This document shows positions 24,505-33,801 of a stretch of DNA of 64,000 bases, piece after piece (positions within the stretch are counted from its first letter, which is position 1; every line of letters begins with the position of its first letter). The stretch covers positions 372,001-436,000 of the forward strand of contig AP026124.1 of NCBI GenBank assembly GCA_030295235.1, written 5' to 3'. A model generated the notes under the pieces. It was not told the origin of the DNA. It ran no database searches and saw only the letters and a list, made by a program, of their open reading frames with translations. Source of the DNA: Fistulifera solaris (Eukaryota > Bacillariophyta > Bacillariophyceae > Naviculales > Stauroneidaceae). The position numbers and the translations under genes were made by a program.

Positions 24505-27500
24505 ATGAAGTCAAATGCGAGAAAGGAAATGATAGCCAATCGGGCCTTGCTGGCGCGAAAGCAGCGTCCAGGGAACTCCGGCAAAGTTCATTTTTCGAAC
24601 TTGGATGAGAAAGACTCGACTTCGGGATCAATAGCGACTAATAACACACAATTGACGAATACTTACACGCAAAGTTGGAGCAACCTCCGATCAAATCTGA
24701 CAAATAATGACTTTGACCATTCCGAACGTCTAAACGCATTCACGGGACAGTTGCCCTTACCAACAACCACCAGCCCAAGTACATCCTCCGTACCAACCAA
24801 ATCCCCGAGCTCGAGAAAGGATGTATCCTATCACATAACAATCGGCCAATCACCGCGACATGAAACAAATGGGGCAAGACTTTCACCAAAAAATAACGTG
24901 CTAGAACGGAGTACCGAGGTAGCAGACGAAGTTGCCGCTCTGCTAGCATCAGTTCGGAGAACTACGTCACCTCGTCGTCTTAATGCTGTTGATGACAAGA
25001 ACGATCCACACTGTAATCAGAGTTACGAAAGCGCAATTATGAATTCTGCGCAAGTTGAGACCAGCATGGCAGAAGACAAAAAGGCTCAAGACATTGAAGC
25101 TAAGCAATCTGTCGTAGCTAAGATTGAGGCTGAGAACATCACCGTGCGTCGTAATCATGTGAAAAATCATATTCATACTGAAATTAAAGAAGAGCTCGAG
25201 GACACCGATGAGGAACAGGTGACTTCGGTTGCCAATCGACCATTGACCATGGAGGATTTGGAACCAACTATTAGCAACCCACCGGTCACCCCGGCATGTA
25301 TTGTCGATGGCTCGACTGTGGTACTCCGTTCGCAGGAAACGCTGAGAACGTTGAGTGTCGAAAAACATCCAGATGAGAATGATGCTACCTGCAGAATGAA
25401 AGGATACGGTCTAGGCCAACCGGAAGAGCTCCTACATCTTCACATTCAGGAGTCCAATATGTCTCGAGTAAACAACGATGACCTTACTGTGCTTTGTTAC
25501 TGGGATCGTATTGTTGTAAAGTCGCATCGCTATAAAGGCAATGTGTTGGGTGCTATCCGGCGTCGACACTGGGAAATCGGTTTCACGCAGCAATCCCTAC
25601 CCGGGCCCGCCGAACAGTGGAGAGTTCTACGGGCGGATTTTAAGACAGCCATCAACGTTGGTCGCTCAGCCATCGACAATGAAGCTATCCTGAGAGCCAA
25701 AATTGGACCAACAGAGCCTGTTAAATTCGGAGACCCAATCGTTCTCCGTAATTGCCATACCGGTGGCATTTTGTCCCTCGCAGAGCCAAACCTCCAGAAC
25801 TTGCGCCTGACTGCAGACTCACACGATCCTAACCGAATCCGCCACGATGCTCCTCATGATGCAACAACTTTAGGCAAACTTCAGCGGCACGACCGTTTAG
25901 TGCCGTTGCCAGGTGAGGCCTATCACTTTTTACCTCCGGCGATCCCAGCAGCGCCACTCTGGAGCATCTCACGTGTTCTGCAGCAAGAACAACATCCCTT
26001 TCTGAAGGGTAGTTATTATCTTCAAGACATGAATGGAAAAGAGAAAGTCGCAGCAAAGAGCACTACTTGCCCTAAAGAAGCCTCTTACCAAGAGGTTCTC
26101 CTTATCGATGAGCTCTTGGGTTCCTTCTTGGGGCTCGAGGGCGAATACATAAAAGTACACGGCCCCAAAGAAGTCGTTGCTGAGTTTCGTTTTTCGCTGA
26201 CAGACTCACCAGTGATTCCTTTCGACAAGTTTTGTCGGCATATTGTTGAGGGTATGCTTCCACTCTCCAAAGCCTTCGTCAACGTTAAGCACTTTTTGGG
26301 CATCCACGAGTCGGGGTATGCATATGGTTGTGTCGTTCATGCATTTTGTGAGGAACTAGATACCATGATACAAGAATACGTCGATTTCATAGCAAATATT
26401 GAAAGTGACTATCGAAAATCTGGAAACCAAGCAATGACACTTTGTAACTTGCAAGTTCAAATAAAGCCGGCAATGGACGTGATGCTGGTCCTCGAGGCCG
26501 CAACTTTTGCGGTGCGAACGAAAAAAGGTGGCAATCTCCTAAATAGTTTACGCGACCTTGGGCTGCAATCATTTGAAGGCAACAACGTTGCTGAGACGGT
26601 TCTCCACCAACTACTGAAGGCAGCAGCAGCCCCATACCTCAAGATGCTCAGCGAGTGGTTAGAATGTGGCGATCTTAGTTCCGACCCACATTCTGAATTT
26701 ATGGTACAAAAGATGGCCGACAGCAGATCTTGGGAATATCGATACTCGATCTTTCCAGAACATGTACTGAAAGATCTTTTTCCTTCTGGGTTGATAGTTG
26801 AAAGGATTTTGGCCACAGGGAGATATTGGAACGCTCTAAGAAGTTGTACCAAATCGGATTTGAGTATCGCGTCTCAGCCACTTTGTTACTTTGAAAGCAC
26901 CTCTACCTTTGCCAACTACGTACAAGGAAACTACGAGAAAGCTTCCCAGGCGCTTGTTGACCTGCTTTTAAGTGACTTTGATTTAATAGGATCTCTTCGT
27001 CTGGTGAAGCGATTCTTTCTCTTGGATCAGGGTGATTTCTTCATCAACTTTCTTGATGCAGCTGAAGATGAATTGCGGAAAGACTTAGACACCATCTCGA
27101 TGGGAAGAATTCAATATTGGTTGGATCTCTTCATTCAAAACGTTGACAAGCATTCCGATGATTTGTGGACCATAGCACCTTCCACCAGGAGTGTATCCCG
27201 TCAGGGACTGGCACTTTCCGGTCTTCACTGCTTTTTCGCATCAGGGAGCTTAGCAGATCGTCTAGACGAGTTGTTCGCTGCAACTGGAGGATTAGACACA
27301 AAGGAACCTTGGACTCCACTTCGACACGCATACGGTGGCAACACTTCCGATGCCTTGACTGGTCTTGATGCCTTCATGTTTGAATTTAGATCGATTCCGT
27401 TTCCGATATCTTTGATTCTATCAGAAAAGGCTATGGATAGCTACCAGCTTTTGTTCAGACACCTCTTTTCGCCAAGTACGTTGAACGAAGACTGGTCGGA

Positions 27501-28216
27501 ATCTGGCAAGATCATCAGGACATGAAGGAGCTTCAGTCACTTCGCAAAGCTCTTGGTCCTACGTTCTTGCTTCGTCAGAGAATGGTGCACTTCGTTCAAA
27601 ACCTCATCTATTATTTGATGCATGAAGTGCTCGAACCCCAGTGGTTAGAAATGGAGGCTTTTATATTTGACTATGATGGCAAAAAGACGAGACTATTGAT
27701 GACATAGTGAATGTTCACATGCGTTTTCTGAATCAAGCGCTTGAAGCATGCCTATTGACTAACCGCAATCTTGTGAGGTCGCTGACGAAACTGATGAAAA
27801 CATGTCTCCTTTTCTCCGACCAAATGAAGCTCTTTATGAAAGCAACTAAAATATCAGACGACAAATATCATGTCGCGAATGAAAAGCAGAAAGTAGTCCA
27901 GCGGACGCTGAATAATCGACGGGATTCAAGGCGCTTCTTAATCGACCAAAAGACTTTGCAGAAAACTATTCAAAATTCAAGGTTGGAGCGAAGAGAAAGA
28001 ATTCAGCGACAGACAGCTAGGGTAGAGCACGAAATCAATGGCGAGTCTTACCCTAGGATGATCAGCCGTTTTGAGGAAGTATTTTCCAAGAATTTACGAG
28101 ATTTCATGTCGCAGTTGACACAATCCGACGATCTTTACCACTCGCAAAAGGTGAATCTTTGCATTCGTCTGGATTACAATGGGTATGTAACGAGAGCTAT
28201 GGGTTTAAAGAAGTAA
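24505..28216 (+). CDS. Gamma-tubulin complex component 2 (GCP2/Spc97 family)
   Basis: GCP2 pairs with GCP3 in the small gamma-tubulin complex that nucleates microtubules. After a disordered Ser/Thr-rich N-terminus of about 300 residues come the GCP N-terminal domain (EVLLIDELLGSFLGLEGEYI, SGYAYGCVVHAFCEELD, WLECGDLSSDPHSEFMV; the last is typical of GCP2) and the C-terminal gamma-tubulin-binding domain (SYQLLFRHLFSP, LRQRMVHFVQNLIYYLMHEV, ACLLTNRNLVRSLTKLM). The gene is split over three frames by one-base gaps in the AA run 27474-27475 and the A5 run 27681-27685; adding one A at each gives a continuous GCP2 match. Expected length is about 1237 residues, longer than human GCP2 because of the N-terminus. 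Its last 50 codons are copied downstream of the minisatellite. Confidence 0.9.
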
Positions 28217-28614
28217 AAGCAATGATGATATTGCACGGAGCCCTATAGTACTGTTTTGGATACAACAATCAGTGAAGCTGTTCGCTAAGTACCCATGTGA
28301 ACGGCGTTATTTCGCGTTTTACTTACCGGAGATGTAAGCGTATCGGTACTAAAAATTCGTAATCGGCGAGACGAAAACTGCTTCCACGACTTTCGACTTT
28401 CGATTTTCGATCGCGGTTGCCTCTCGGCGAAAGATTTGGACTGGGCTGCTTCAGCCTCTTACATTCAATATTTGTTGTCTAATAAGGTACATTTGACCTC
28501 CTTTTTCGTCAACAATCACTTGTAGGAAAATATTGACGAATAATATGCCATCAACTACTAGAGGAAAGAATCGGAGCAACAGCTCTGCTAACGTCGTCTC
28601 AACTTCGATCAACA
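28068..28614 (+). repeat. Segmental duplication, copy 1 (left)
   Basis: 547 bp nearly identical to 29909-30456: one substitution (near 28493) and one small change near 28589. This copy spans the last part of GCP2, the intergenic spacer and the first codons of the zinc-knuckle gene (ATG at 28546), then stops where the minisatellite starts. Confidence 0.95.
28546..28614 (+). pseudogene. Truncated 5' end of zinc-knuckle gene
   Basis: The first about 23 codons of the gene at 30386-30943 are repeated here, then run into the minisatellite. A small base change shifts the frame relative to the intact gene. It is a by-product of the duplication. Confidence 0.8.
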
Positions 28615-29908
28615 AAAGCATAAGTTTTCAAAAGCATAAGTGTGCAAAAGCGTAAGTGTCCAAAAGCATAAGTTTTCAAAAGCGTAAGTGTCCAAAAGCG
28701 TAAGTTTCCAAAAGCGTAAGTTTTCAAAAGCGTAAGTTTTCAAAAGCATAAGTGTGCAAAAGCGTAAGTTTTCAAAAGCGTAAGTGTGCAACTGCATAAG
28801 TTTGCAAAAGCATAAGTTTCCAAAAGCGTAAGTGTCCATAAGCGAAGCGTAAGTGTGCAAAAGCATAAGTATCCAAAAGCTTAAGTGTCCAAAAGCGGCG
28901 TAAGTGTGCAAAAAGCGTAAGTGTCCAAAAAGCGGCGTGAGTGTGCAAAAGCGTAAGTTTGCAAAAGCTTAAGTGTGCAAAAGCGTAAGTGTGCAAAAGC
29001 GTAAGTTTTCAAAAGCATAAGTTTCCAAAAGCGTAAGTGTCCAAAAGCCGTAAGTTTTCAAAAGCGTAAGTGTCTAAAAGCGTAAGTTTTCAAAAGCGTA
29101 AAATAAGTGTGCAAAAGCGTAAGTTTTCAAAAGCGTAAGTGTGCAAATGCGTAAGTTTGCAAAAGCGTAAGTTTCCAAAAAGCGTAAGTGTCCAAAAAGC
29201 CGGCCGTAAGTAAGTTTGCAAAAGCGTAAGTTTCCAAAAGCGTAAGTTTTCTAAAGTGTAAGCGTGCAAAAGCGTAAGTTTTCAAAAGTGTAAGTTTTCA
29301 AAAGCGTAAGTTTGCAAAAGCGTAAGTGTGCAAATGCGTAAGTTTGCAAAAGCGTAAGTGTGCAAAAGCCGTAAGTTTCCAAAAAGCGTAAGTTTTCAAA
29401 AAGCGCAAGTGTCCAAAAGCGTAAGTTTCCAAAAGCGTAAGTGTCCAAAAGCGTAAGTTTCCAAAAGCGTAAGCTTTCAAAAAGCATAAGTGTGCAAATG
29501 CGTAAGTATGCAAAAGCGTCAGTGTCTAAAAGCCGTAAGTTTTCAAAAGCATAAGTGTGCAAAAGCGTAAGTGTGCAAAAGCCGTAAGTGTCCAAAAAGC
29601 GTAAGTGTGCAAAAGCGTAAGTGTCCAAAAGCGTAAGTGTGCAAAAGCGTAAGTTTGCAAAAGCGTAAGTGTCCAAAAGCGTAAGTGTCCAAAAGCCGTA
29701 AGTTTCCAAAAGCGTAAGTTTTCAAAAGCATAAGTGTGCAAATGCGTAAGTATGCAAAAGCGTCAGTGTCTAAAAGCGTAAGTTTTCAAAAGCATAAGTG
29801 TGCAAAAGCGTAAGTGTGCAAAAGCGTAAGTTTTCAAAAGCATAAGTGTGCAAAAGCGTAAGTGCAAAAGCCGTAAGTGTCCAAAAGCGTTAGTGTGCAA
29901 AAGCGTAA
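28615..29908. repeat. Minisatellite, 16-bp unit, about 80 copies
   Basis: The unit is GTAAGT + four variable bases + AAAAGC. The variable part is mostly TTTC, TTCC, TTGC, GTGC or GTCC, so it follows KTBC. Some units have ATAAGT for GTAAGT, or one extra A or C (17 bp). Total is about 1.29 kb. Every standard unit contains the 5' splice consensus GTAAGT on the plus strand. Minus-strand frames through it code Tyr/Leu/Phe-rich repeats, an artefact of the repeat. Confidence 0.97.
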
Positions 29909-30456
29909 GTTTTGAGGAAGTATTTTCCAAGAATTTACGAGATTTCATGTCGCAGTTGACACAATCCGACGATCTTTACCACTCGCAAAAGGTGAATCTT
30001 TGCATTCGTCTGGATTACAATGGGTATGTAACGAGAGCTATGGGTTTAAAGAAGTAAAAGCAATGATGATATTGCACGGAGCCCTATAGTACTGTTTTGG
30101 ATACAACAATCAGTGAAGCTGTTCGCTAAGTACCCATGTGAACGGCGTTATTTCGCGTTTTACTTACCGGAGATGTAAGCGTATCGGTACTAAAAATTCG
30201 TAATCGGCGAGACGAAAACTGCTTCCACGACTTTCGACTTTCGATTTTCGATCGCGGTTGCCTCTCGGCGAAAGATTTGGACTGGGCTGCTTCAGCCTCT
30301 TACATTCAATATTTGTTGTCTAATAAGGTACATTCGACCTCCTTTTTCGTCAACAATCACTTGTAGGAAAATATTGACGAATAATATGCCATCAACTACT
30401 AGAGGAAAGAATCGGAGCAACAGCTCTGCGCAACGTCGTCTCAACTTCGATCAACA
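29909..30456 (+). repeat. Segmental duplication, copy 2 (right)
   Basis: 548-bp partner of 28068-28614. It begins inside the GCP2 coding tail (the last 49 codons are present, including the stop at 30055-30057) and runs into the intact zinc-knuckle gene. Confidence 0.95.
29914..30057 (+). pseudogene. Duplicated 3' fragment of GCP2
   Basis: It repeats the final GCP2 codons, ending in RAMGLKK and TAA, without the rest of the gene. It is in frame only with minisatellite sequence and is not expected to be functional. Confidence 0.85.
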
Positions 30457-30943
30457 GGGCTCGAAGACGAGCGACAAAATAATCAGTATCGACGATGATA
30501 TCGCGCAGACAACAGGCTTATCTTACTCAGCATCATCTCCGCAGAAAAGAAGCTCTCTAACATCTTTTGAGTCTCCAGCTCCAAGCAAAAAGCCAAAAAG
30601 TGTCGTAGTCACACCCGAGGCACAGAAAGAGGATCTTTCGAAATTTGTCCCAAAGTACATACACAAGAACGTCGAGTATTGCCGTGAAGGCTCGTCGACC
30701 CTTCCTAGTAAGACGATCCAAGTTTACCAATGGATTCGAGAGCGGTACGAAATTCCATCCGACTTTGAACAGCAACGATCCTTTGGTCCATTGAGCGGTA
30801 CAAGCTTTGAACAGCGTGTTATTGCAGAATACAAGCTCGGCAAGCTAGATCGTAAAGAAGATGCGCCTGACGATGAAACTTTGATCTGCTCAGGATGTGC
30901 ACAAGTTGGTCACCTGCGAGACGACTGCCCCGTACTTATTTAG
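30386..30943 (+). CDS. CCHC zinc-knuckle protein, unknown role
   Basis: 185 residues from the ATG at 30386. The N-terminal half is basic, Ser-rich and probably disordered (QRRLNFDQQ, PAPSKKPKSVVV could be a nuclear signal). The middle (KFVPKYIHKNVEYC, IQVYQWIRERYEIP) looks folded. The C-terminus ends in one CCHC knuckle, CSGCAQVGHLRDDCP, with spacing C-x2-C-x4-H-x4-C, a fold that binds single-stranded RNA or DNA. Its 5' end and promoter are part of the duplication, so its regulation may be affected by the minisatellite upstream. It does not look like a Gag protein: no capsid-like region and no LTRs nearby. I do not recognise a specific family. Confidence 0.72.
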   Translation: MPSTTRGKNRSNSSAQRRLNFDQQGSKTSDKIISIDDDIAQTTGLSYSASSPQKRSSLTSFESPAPSKKPKSVVVTPEAQKEDLSKFVPKYIHKNVEYCREGSSTLPSKTIQVYQWIRERYEIPSDFEQQRSFGPLSGTSFEQRVIAEYKLGKLDRKEDAPDDETLICSGCAQVGHLRDDCPVLI

Positions 30944-31043
30944 TAATGGAGTCTGTGAATCGCAATAACTTCTTGACGATAGAAATCTCAACTTGCACAA
31001 TGAAATACGTAAAAGCCTTGAACGATCAAATGCAGATTTTTCT

Positions 31044-32237
31044 TTACTTGAGTAAATTCTTTAGAGCGAGCCACTCAAACACGTTGCTGGGACGACTTTG
31101 CCACCAAAAACCTGGCCAGTGTTGCATCCAAGAAGACTCTCTCAGATTGAAAGCGTAGTCGAGTGGAGGCTCCCAGCCGTGCACTCGGTAAATGCGGGTA
31201 ATATCGTTCAAGCATCTAGAACGTCGATCCATGTGTCCGGTGCCAGAGCTAATACCATTGGAAAGACCCGTGTCGGCAATGTTACCTTCAACGTAGATGG
31301 GAATCTCGGGTACATGAGCTTTGGATTCCGCGCGAGTTACATTCGCCACGAGAATAGACATCGCGACGTCTTCGCAATTTTTGTATTGATCGACATAATC
31401 CAAAATTTCTCGGGGATGTTGTTCATTCCAGTACATGGCCATGTAACGTTCGTGCAGAAAACACGCTTTGGTCAGAATGAAATTCATTTGCTGCCGCAGA
31501 TAAACATTGGGCCAGGAATAGTAGGTCAATTCGATGTCAGCTCCGACATTTTGGATTCGGGCCGGAGCGGAAAGTCGTGGATAGTAGCCCACCATTGACT
31601 GGGGTCGAGCACGCCACGCGTCAAAGCCAGCTTGCAACGATTTGCAACTGACACGAACATCGTCATCCACCATGAAAATAGCTTTCCAGGCCAACCCTTC
31701 AATGGGTAGAAATCTACTATTCAATGAGTCTCTCAGAACACGAACAAACGTTAAATCAGAATTGTTGCTGGTGTCGCTTGGCCGTAATTTGCTGCTTTTG
31801 AAGAAAGTGGTGGGGTCGGGAGGGGTAACGTCCAACTCAGCCCACACAATGTAGATGTGATCAACGCCAGATCGTTTTCCACATTTCGAGCCGTAGTGTG
31901 CGATAGCTTCTTGTAGTTGCTTGGGACGTTTGTACGTATTAATGATGACGGCAAAGCTTGTCTCTTCAACGACAAATTTATCCGGGGATTGGTAACCACC
32001 TACAATGACATCCCCCAAGAAGCAGATTGTTGATACAGCGAGGCAAAAGAACAGTATTTGCAAGCCCGTTCGACAACCAAAAGATAGTAGGGACCATCGA
32101 AACCTCAATTCTATCCAGAATCGTGTGCATCGCGGAACATTGGTGGATGCAGAAGAAGTTCGTCTTGATTCTACAGTCTCCGTGGTCGCTAAAATTTGAT
32201 ATTTACGCGGAGTTACTGGTTGCCTTACCCGTAGCAT
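31044..32237 (-). CDS. GT64 exostosin-like glycosyltransferase (type II membrane)
   Basis: 397 residues. One signal-anchor segment near residues 52-78 (ILFFCLAVSTICFL) then a lumenal GT64 domain, as in the C-terminal half of animal exostosins and EXTL proteins, which transfer N-acetylhexosamine from UDP-sugars. Motifs: FAVIINTYKRP, NSRFLPIEGL with AIFMVDDDV (the DxD metal site), FDAWRARPQSMVGYYPR, FLHERYMAMYW, NCEDVAMSILVAN and a Cys-rich end. Golgi location is inferred. The frame is open upstream to 32405 but only TTG begins it there; I take the ATG at 32237. The gene converges on the zinc-knuckle gene with a 100-bp gap. Acceptor sugar is unknown. Confidence 0.85.
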   Translation of the reverse strand: MLRVRQPVTPRKYQILATTETVESRRTSSASTNVPRCTRFWIELRFRWSLLSFGCRTGLQILFFCLAVSTICFLGDVIVGGYQSPDKFVVEETSFAVIINTYKRPKQLQEAIAHYGSKCGKRSGVDHIYIVWAELDVTPPDPTTFFKSSKLRPSDTSNNSDLTFVRVLRDSLNSRFLPIEGLAWKAIFMVDDDVRVSCKSLQAGFDAWRARPQSMVGYYPRLSAPARIQNVGADIELTYYSWPNVYLRQQMNFILTKACFLHERYMAMYWNEQHPREILDYVDQYKNCEDVAMSILVANVTRAESKAHVPEIPIYVEGNIADTGLSNGISSGTGHMDRRSRCLNDITRIYRVHGWEPPLDYAFNLRESSWMQHWPGFWWQSRPSNVFEWLALKNLLK

Positions 32238-32806
32238 GTTAACAGCTACCCTGAAAACACAAAAGACGTCGTGAAATACTACTGCGTTCAAACAAACCAC
32301 CTTTTTACTTCCATTGCCTTGTAAAACGTTGTGATCATTTTTGTTTTCGACGATGTCGAGTGTCTCTAGCGTCACTGGTACTGTACCTGGTACGTAGATA
32401 AGCAAAACGGATTATTGTGAAAAATAGTGATTGATTCATGACTAAAAGCTGTCGTGGTAAAAGGTCGCCTACACTTTGAATTACAGTCCATAAAAACCTT
32501 GAAATAGAAAAACCAAAAGTACTTCAGATTCAGCTAATCAATGCGCTGAACCAAAGCAAAATGCAACGCGACATGCATATCGATACGAACCACAAGCGAA
32601 ATCATCTGCCCCAGCCTTCTAGCAATGTCGATGAGCGAAACATCGGTTGGAAACACATGTACCTGGTATTGGAAACGCAAAGGTTCCGCCTTTTATTCTT
32701 TTTTCTTTCTTTAAGTCCCTATTTCAAGTCCCTGTTCTTAGCGTCATGTAGCATATCGAGTGCATCCGCACTTTGTTAGAGGTCGGCTTCCCCTATTCAA
32801 TGCTCC
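32238..32806. other. Intergenic region upstream of GT64
   Basis: Contains the GGTAC-type element at 32374-32395 (ACTGGTACTGTACCTGGTAC). No gene is supported. Confidence 0.4.
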
Positions 32807-33559
32807 TCAAAAATGGAAGGGCCACTTTCTTTTTCGGACAACTTTCTTTGCCGAATAACCTGCTGGAGGGTTCCCTTTTAGTAGTAATAGATCTTCTTCG
32901 ACAGGATTCTGTATGGGAGGAGCAAAACGCGTTCGGGGCATCCATGTCAAATCAGCGGACCCTTCGTAAAAGACGCTCTCTAATTCCGCCACTTGAAAAA
33001 GTATATCAGCCAACTTCCAATCCCCAACTTTCGTGTACGATCGCTTTTCTAAGTCGACCTGTTCTTGAACGGGCCGGATCCATGTAGTTGTCTCGCTTAA
33101 ATATTGCAACGCAGCCAAGACCATTTCTTTGGCATCCATCATAGGCGGTACCATTCCTGGACGTACTGTTAATGCACATGTTTTGAGAAAGGCTTTCGCC
33201 GTCACGTTTCCTCCATCATCGTCGACTACTTTTAAGAGACTCGCTAAAAGGCTCATGGAGGACGGAACCTGCTTCGCAAACTGCAAAATTGTTTCGTCAC
33301 TCATGTTGCTATCGATAGTCTTGAGTGTTTTAGGTTTCTTGATAGGAGGCGGTCCTGTCAATCCTGTATCATCAAAAAGATCAACCCGATTGTCTATTAG
33401 TGTTCGGCGCAACAATTCCTTCTCTATATCTTTCATCTCCTCGGAAAGCAACTGCCGCTGCAAGAAGCGAAAGCCTGCCCCCCGAAATTTTTGAGAATGA
33501 TGGTAGCGATTGCTCGCCATGGCTTGCTCGACTTCGGCAGAAGATGGATATTCTGCCAT
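32807..33559 (-). CDS. Hypothetical protein, no family recognised
   Basis: 250 residues from the ATG at 33559 (MAEYPSSAEVEQAM). The frame is open 15 codons further up without strong reason to start there. The protein is charged, mostly helical by composition, with a proline-rich joint (GPPPIKKPKTLK) near residue 80, a helical core (ILQFAKQVPSSMSLLASLLKV), and a basic end (KKVVRKRKWPFHF). There is no signal peptide, membrane segment or Cys/His cluster. The composition matches the neighbours and the frame is uninterrupted, so I believe it is a gene, likely diatom-restricted. Function cannot be stated. Confidence 0.65.
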   Translation of the reverse strand: MAEYPSSAEVEQAMASNRYHHSQKFRGAGFRFLQRQLLSEEMKDIEKELLRRTLIDNRVDLFDDTGLTGPPPIKKPKTLKTIDSNMSDETILQFAKQVPSSMSLLASLLKVVDDDGGNVTAKAFLKTCALTVRPGMVPPMMDAKEMVLAALQYLSETTTWIRPVQEQVDLEKRSYTKVGDWKLADILFQVAELESVFYEGSADLTWMPRTRFAPPIQNPVEEDLLLLKGNPPAGYSAKKVVRKRKWPFHF

Positions 33560-33691
33560 CGTGAATGGAGTAATAAAAATAAAGGAAAGTATTGAATACA
33601 ACAAACAGGCGCTTTAATGAATCAATCGCTCGTGAAAGTGTGTTTGTTGAAAAACAAACAACATTTTCTGGCACTCATGGGCGAGCGCTGC

Positions 33692-33711
33692 ACCCTAATC
33701 CCTAACCTTAG
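33692..33711. repeat. Short telomere-like string
   Basis: ACCCTAATCCCTAACCTTAG resembles two to three degenerate CCCTAA units. It is very short and could be chance. Confidence 0.3.
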
Positions 33712-33737
33712 ACCTTGACTAAGTAACTACACAAGCT

Positions 33738-33765
33738 AAACAAAAACAAAAACAAAAACAAAAAT
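33738..33765. repeat. Microsatellite of AAAAAC-type units
   Basis: About four to five repeats of CAAAAA just past the 3' end of the m5U methyltransferase gene. Confidence 0.8.
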
Positions 33766-33801
33766 CAAGCGCATAACTATTTTACTAAGCAAGAAATAGA
33801 C

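Noticed and set aside
28609-29948. Long minus-strand frames with Tyr/Leu/Phe-rich repeats (up to 152 codons)
   Set aside because: They are the translation of the 16-bp minisatellite; since 16 is not a multiple of three, every frame gives the same repeating peptide and stays open by composition. No start context or conserved feature.
30386-30943. CCHC zinc-knuckle protein as a retroelement Gag
   Set aside because: One knuckle at the very end, no capsid-like region, no LTRs or polymerase nearby; a host gene is more likely.
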